The notes under the pieces are model-generated. The model did not search any database. It was not told where the DNA came from and saw only the letters and a list, made by a program, of their open reading frames with translations. A stretch of DNA of 64,000 nucleotides from Streptomyces sp. NA04227 (lineage in GTDB: Bacteria > Actinomycetota > Actinomycetes > Streptomycetales > Streptomycetaceae): positions 1,291,001-1,355,000 of the forward strand of contig NZ_CP054918.1 of assembly GCF_013364195.1 (NCBI RefSeq), in the 5' to 3' direction. The first letter of the stretch is position 1, and every line of letters starts with the position of its first letter. The translations under genes were made by a program, and so were the position numbers. This document shows positions 61,564 through 64,000 of the stretch, in pieces.

Positions 61564-61719
61564 CCTCGCGCCCCAACACGCACACCGGCCACGGCCGCGC
61601 CGTGCTCCAACACACCCACAACGCCCGCCACTTGTCCCCCTCAGGGCACTCGGCGGGCGTCGCGGTACCGCTCCGTATCCCGTCCTACAGCACGCTCTCG
61701 CGCACCCGGACGGAACAGA

Positions 61720-61749
61720 ACCGGACCGCCCCGGCGGGGGCGGTCCGGT
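61720..61749. terminator. Bidirectional terminator between the methyltransferase and gltD genes
   Basis: A perfect 13-bp stem ACCGGACCGCCCC (61720-61732) with 61737-61749 and a GGCG loop, placed between converging genes. Confidence 0.85.
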
Positions 61750-61775
61750 GGTCGGGATACCAAACGGGTGGGCCC

Positions 61776-63305
61776 TCAGACCGTCAAAGCCCGATCCGTA
61801 GGCCGCACCGGCCGAGGCAACGAACTGGCCCCCGTAAGGAACTTGTCCACCCCCCGAGCAGCCGACCGCCCCTCCGCGATCGCCCACACGATCAGCGACT
61901 GACCACGCCCCGCGTCACCGGCGGCGAAGACGCCCGGGACGTTGGTCTGGTAGTCGGCGTCGCGGGCGATGTTGCCGCGCTGGTCGAGGTCGAGGCCGAA
62001 CTGGGAGACCAGGCCGTTCTCCTGGTCGGTGCCGGTGAAGCCCATGGCGAGGGTGACCAGTTGGGCGGGGATGACGCGTTCGGTGCCCGGCTTCTGGGTC
62101 AGCTTGCCGTCGATGAACTCGACCTCGATGAGGTGGAGCGACTGCACGTTGCCTTCCTCGTCGCCCTCGAAATGGGTGGTCGAGACGGAGTAGACGCGTC
62201 CCTCCTCGCCCGCCTTCGGCGAGGAGGGTCCCTCACTGCGGTTGCCCTCTGCCTTCATGCGGGCCAGCACCGCGGTCTCCTCGTGCGCGGAGGTGACCTT
62301 GTACAGCATCGGGAAGGTCGGCCACGGCTGGTGCGGGGCGCGGTCCTCGCCGGGGCGGGGCATGATCTCCAGCTGGGTGACCGAGGCGGCGCCCTGGCGG
62401 TGGGCGGTGCCCACGCAGTCGGCGCCGGTGTCGCCGCCGCCGATGACGACGACGTGCTTGCCCTCGGCGGTGATCGGAGGGGCGACGAAGTCGCCTTCCT
62501 GCACCTTGTTGGCCAGCGGCAGGTACTCCATGGCCTGGTGGATGCCGTTCAGTTCGCGGCCGGGCACCGGCAGGTCGCGCGCGGTGGTGGCACCGGCGGC
62601 GATCACCACGGCGTCGTAGCGCCGCCGCAGCTTCGCGGCGTCGATGTCGCGGCCGATCTCGACCTCGGTACGGAACTTGGTGCCCTCCGCGCGCATCTGC
62701 TCGATACGGCGGTTGATGTGGCGCTTTTCCATCTTGAACTCGGGGATGCCGTAGCGCAGCAGGCCGCCGATGCGGTCGGCGCGCTCGTACACGGCGACCG
62801 TGTGGCCGGCCCGGGTGAGCTGCTGGGCGGCGGCGAGTCCGGCCGGGCCGGAGCCGATCACGGCGACGGTCTTGCCGGACAGGCGGTCCGGGGCCTGGGG
62901 CGCGACCGCGTTGGTCTCCCAGGCCTTGTCGATGATGGAGACCTCGACGTTCTTGATGGTGACGGCGGGCTGGTTGATGCCCAGCACACAGGCCGACTCA
63001 CAGGGAGCCGGGCACAGCCGGCCGGTGAACTCCGGGAAGTTGTTCGTGGCGTGCAGCCGCTCGGAGGCCGCCTGCCAGTCCTCGCGGTAGGCGTAGTCGT
63101 TCCACTCGGGGATGAGGTTCCCGAGCGGGCAGCCGTTGTGGCAGAACGGGATACCGCAGTCCATGCAGCGGCTCGCCTGCTTGCTGACGATCGGCAGCAG
63201 CGAACCGGGAACGTAGACCTCGTTCCAGTCCTTGACCCGCTCGTCGACGGGGCGGGTCTCGGCGACCTCGCGGCCGTGGTTCAAAAAGCCCTTGGGATCA
63301 GCCAT
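61776..63305 (-). CDS. gltD: Glutamate synthase small subunit
   Basis: 509 residues. The N-terminal iron-sulfur domain has [17 protein letters not shown] and [12 protein letters not shown]; the FAD site is [23 protein letters not shown] with [11 protein letters not shown]; the NADPH site is [13 protein letters not shown]; and the C-terminal FAD contact reads [21 protein letters not shown]. It passes electrons from NADPH to GltB, which makes two glutamates from glutamine and 2-oxoglutarate. The start overlaps the gltB stop by eight bases (ATGGCTGA), so translation is coupled. Confidence 0.97.
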   Translation of the reverse strand: MADPKGFLNHGREVAETRPVDERVKDWNEVYVPGSLLPIVSKQASRCMDCGIPFCHNGCPLGNLIPEWNDYAYREDWQAASERLHATNNFPEFTGRLCPAPCESACVLGINQPAVTIKNVEVSIIDKAWETNAVAPQAPDRLSGKTVAVIGSGPAGLAAAQQLTRAGHTVAVYERADRIGGLLRYGIPEFKMEKRHINRRIEQMRAEGTKFRTEVEIGRDIDAAKLRRRYDAVVIAAGATTARDLPVPGRELNGIHQAMEYLPLANKVQEGDFVAPPITAEGKHVVVIGGGDTGADCVGTAHRQGAASVTQLEIMPRPGEDRAPHQPWPTFPMLYKVTSAHEETAVLARMKAEGNRSEGPSSPKAGEEGRVYSVSTTHFEGDEEGNVQSLHLIEVEFIDGKLTQKPGTERVIPAQLVTLAMGFTGTDQENGLVSQFGLDLDQRGNIARDADYQTNVPGVFAAGDAGRGQSLIVWAIAEGRSAARGVDKFLTGASSLPRPVRPTDRALTV

Positions 63306-64000
63306 TGGTCGCCGCCTCCATCATCTTCTCGGTGATCTCGGACTCGGAGAGTCCGGCTCGCTCGGCGGCGTCCTTGGCGGCGAGCACTGCCTTGTAGGTG
63401 CTGGGGATGATCTTGCTGAACCGGGGCAGCGTGGTGTCCCAGTCGGCGAGCAGCTTCGCGGCGACCGTGGAGCCGGTCTCCTCCTGGTGGCGGCGCACGG
63501 CCTCGTGCAGCCACTGCTTGTCGTCGGCGTCCAGTTCCTCGATCGCGTCCAGGCTCTGGGAGTTGACGTTGTCGCGGTCCAGGTCGATGACGTACGCGAT
63601 GCCGCCGGACATACCGGCCGCGAAGTTGCGTCCGGTCTCGCCGAGGACGACCGCGCGGCCGCCGGTCATGTACTCGCAGCCGTGGTCGCCCACGCCTTCG
63701 GAGACGACGGTGGCGCCGGAGTTGCGCACGCAGAACCGTTCGCCGGTACGGCCGCGCAGGAACAGCTCGCCGCTGGTGGCTCCGTAGGCGATGGTGTTGC
63801 CCGCGATGGTCGAGTACTCGGCGAGGTGGTCGGCGCCGCGGTCCGGGCGGACCACGATGCGGCCGCCGGACAGGCCCTTGCCGACGTAGTCGTTGGCGTC
63901 GCCCTCCAGGCGCAGGGTGATGCCACGCGGCACGAAGGCGCCGAAGGACTGGCCGGCGGACCCGGTGAAGGTCACGTCGATGGTGTCGTCGGGCAATCCG
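63298..64000 (-). CDS. gltB: Glutamate synthase large subunit, C-terminal 234 residues (runs off right edge)
   Basis: The frame is open to the window edge. The visible part is the GXGXG beta-helix domain of Glt[46 protein letters not shown], then [52 protein letters not shown], followed by the C-terminal helices. The catalytic amidotransferase and FMN domains lie outside the window. It forms the glutamate synthase complex with GltD. Confidence 0.96.
   Translation of the reverse strand, partial: GLPDDTIDVTFTGSAGQSFGAFVPRGITLRLEGDANDYVGKGLSGGRIVVRPDRGADHLAEYSTIAGNTIAYGATSGELFLRGRTGERFCVRNSGATVVSEGVGDHGCEYMTGGRAVVLGETGRNFAAGMSGGIAYVIDLDRDNVNSQSLDAIEELDADDKQWLHEAVRRHQEETGSTVAAKLLADWDTTLPRFSKIIPSTYKAVLAAKDAAERAGLSESEITEKMMEAATNG

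Overview
The window is a piece of a Streptomyces (or very close actinomycete) chromosome. GC is very high, third codon positions are almost all G or C, GTG and TTG starts are common, and stop/start overlaps of the ATGA/GTGA type are everywhere. The landmark genes (rpsA, polA, a liv branched-chain amino-acid transporter, an ANTAR response regulator, pyk, chorismate mutase, gltD-gltB) are housekeeping genes of the Streptomyces core. Accessory genes are interleaved with them: secreted hydrolases, a siderophore-type gene pair, a homing endonuclease and a small translationally coupled cluster with a RiPP-type methyltransferase. No rRNA, CRISPR array, prophage or complete insertion sequence is seen.

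Layout, left half. 1-2.2 kb: a gene fragment, a probable IS481 relic and two small secreted proteins (one DUF2690). 2.3-4.6 kb: a LysR regulator and a LuxR-type regulator with a degenerate receiver; the latter is preceded by a leaderless, cysteine-rich 32-codon leader ORF. 4.86-12.1 kb: a seven-gene operon (two Dpp/Opp-type permeases, two ATPases, a solute-binding lipoprotein, two luciferase-like flavin monooxygenases), closed by a branched terminator. 12.2-24.5 kb: PAC2 protein, rpsA, a methyltransferase, hrpB, a secreted transglycosylase with Ig-like tail, a small secreted protein and polA. 24.7-27.5 kb: FdhF/YdeP-type molybdoenzyme and a hotdog thioesterase. 28.2-34.0 kb: livKHMGF.

Layout, right half. 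34.1-37.3 kb: ANTAR regulator, an odd class-I tRNA with CAA anticodon, a helix-turn-helix/LAGLIDADG protein, and pyk (apparently leaderless). 37.7-37.9 kb: a structured transcript ending in a canonical U-tract terminator. 38.1-41.7 kb: MarR regulator and a convergent desA/desB-like pair without desC/desD. 42.2-47.1 kb: pepN, a receiver-only response regulator, chorismate mutase, AraC regulator. 47.3-58.3 kb: GH35 beta-galactosidase, TipA-like MerR regulator with its own 19-bp-spacer promoter, a secreted GH101 enzyme, trypsin, a zinc metalloprotease-like protein, a secreted propeller-like protein, a rhomboid protease. 58.3-61.6 kb: XRE/TPR regulator divergent from four overlapping ORFs that end in a TgmC-like methyltransferase whose 5' end is frameshifted. 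61.8-64 kb: gltD and the 3' end of gltB.

The points most worth following are the tRNA/LAGLIDADG neighbourhood, the XRE/micro-ORF/methyltransferase cluster, the leader peptide with competing hairpins at 4.4-4.5 kb, the candidate structured RNA at 37.7 kb, and several short tandem duplications that span or abut stop codons. Function calls come from reading motifs by eye; no database search was run.
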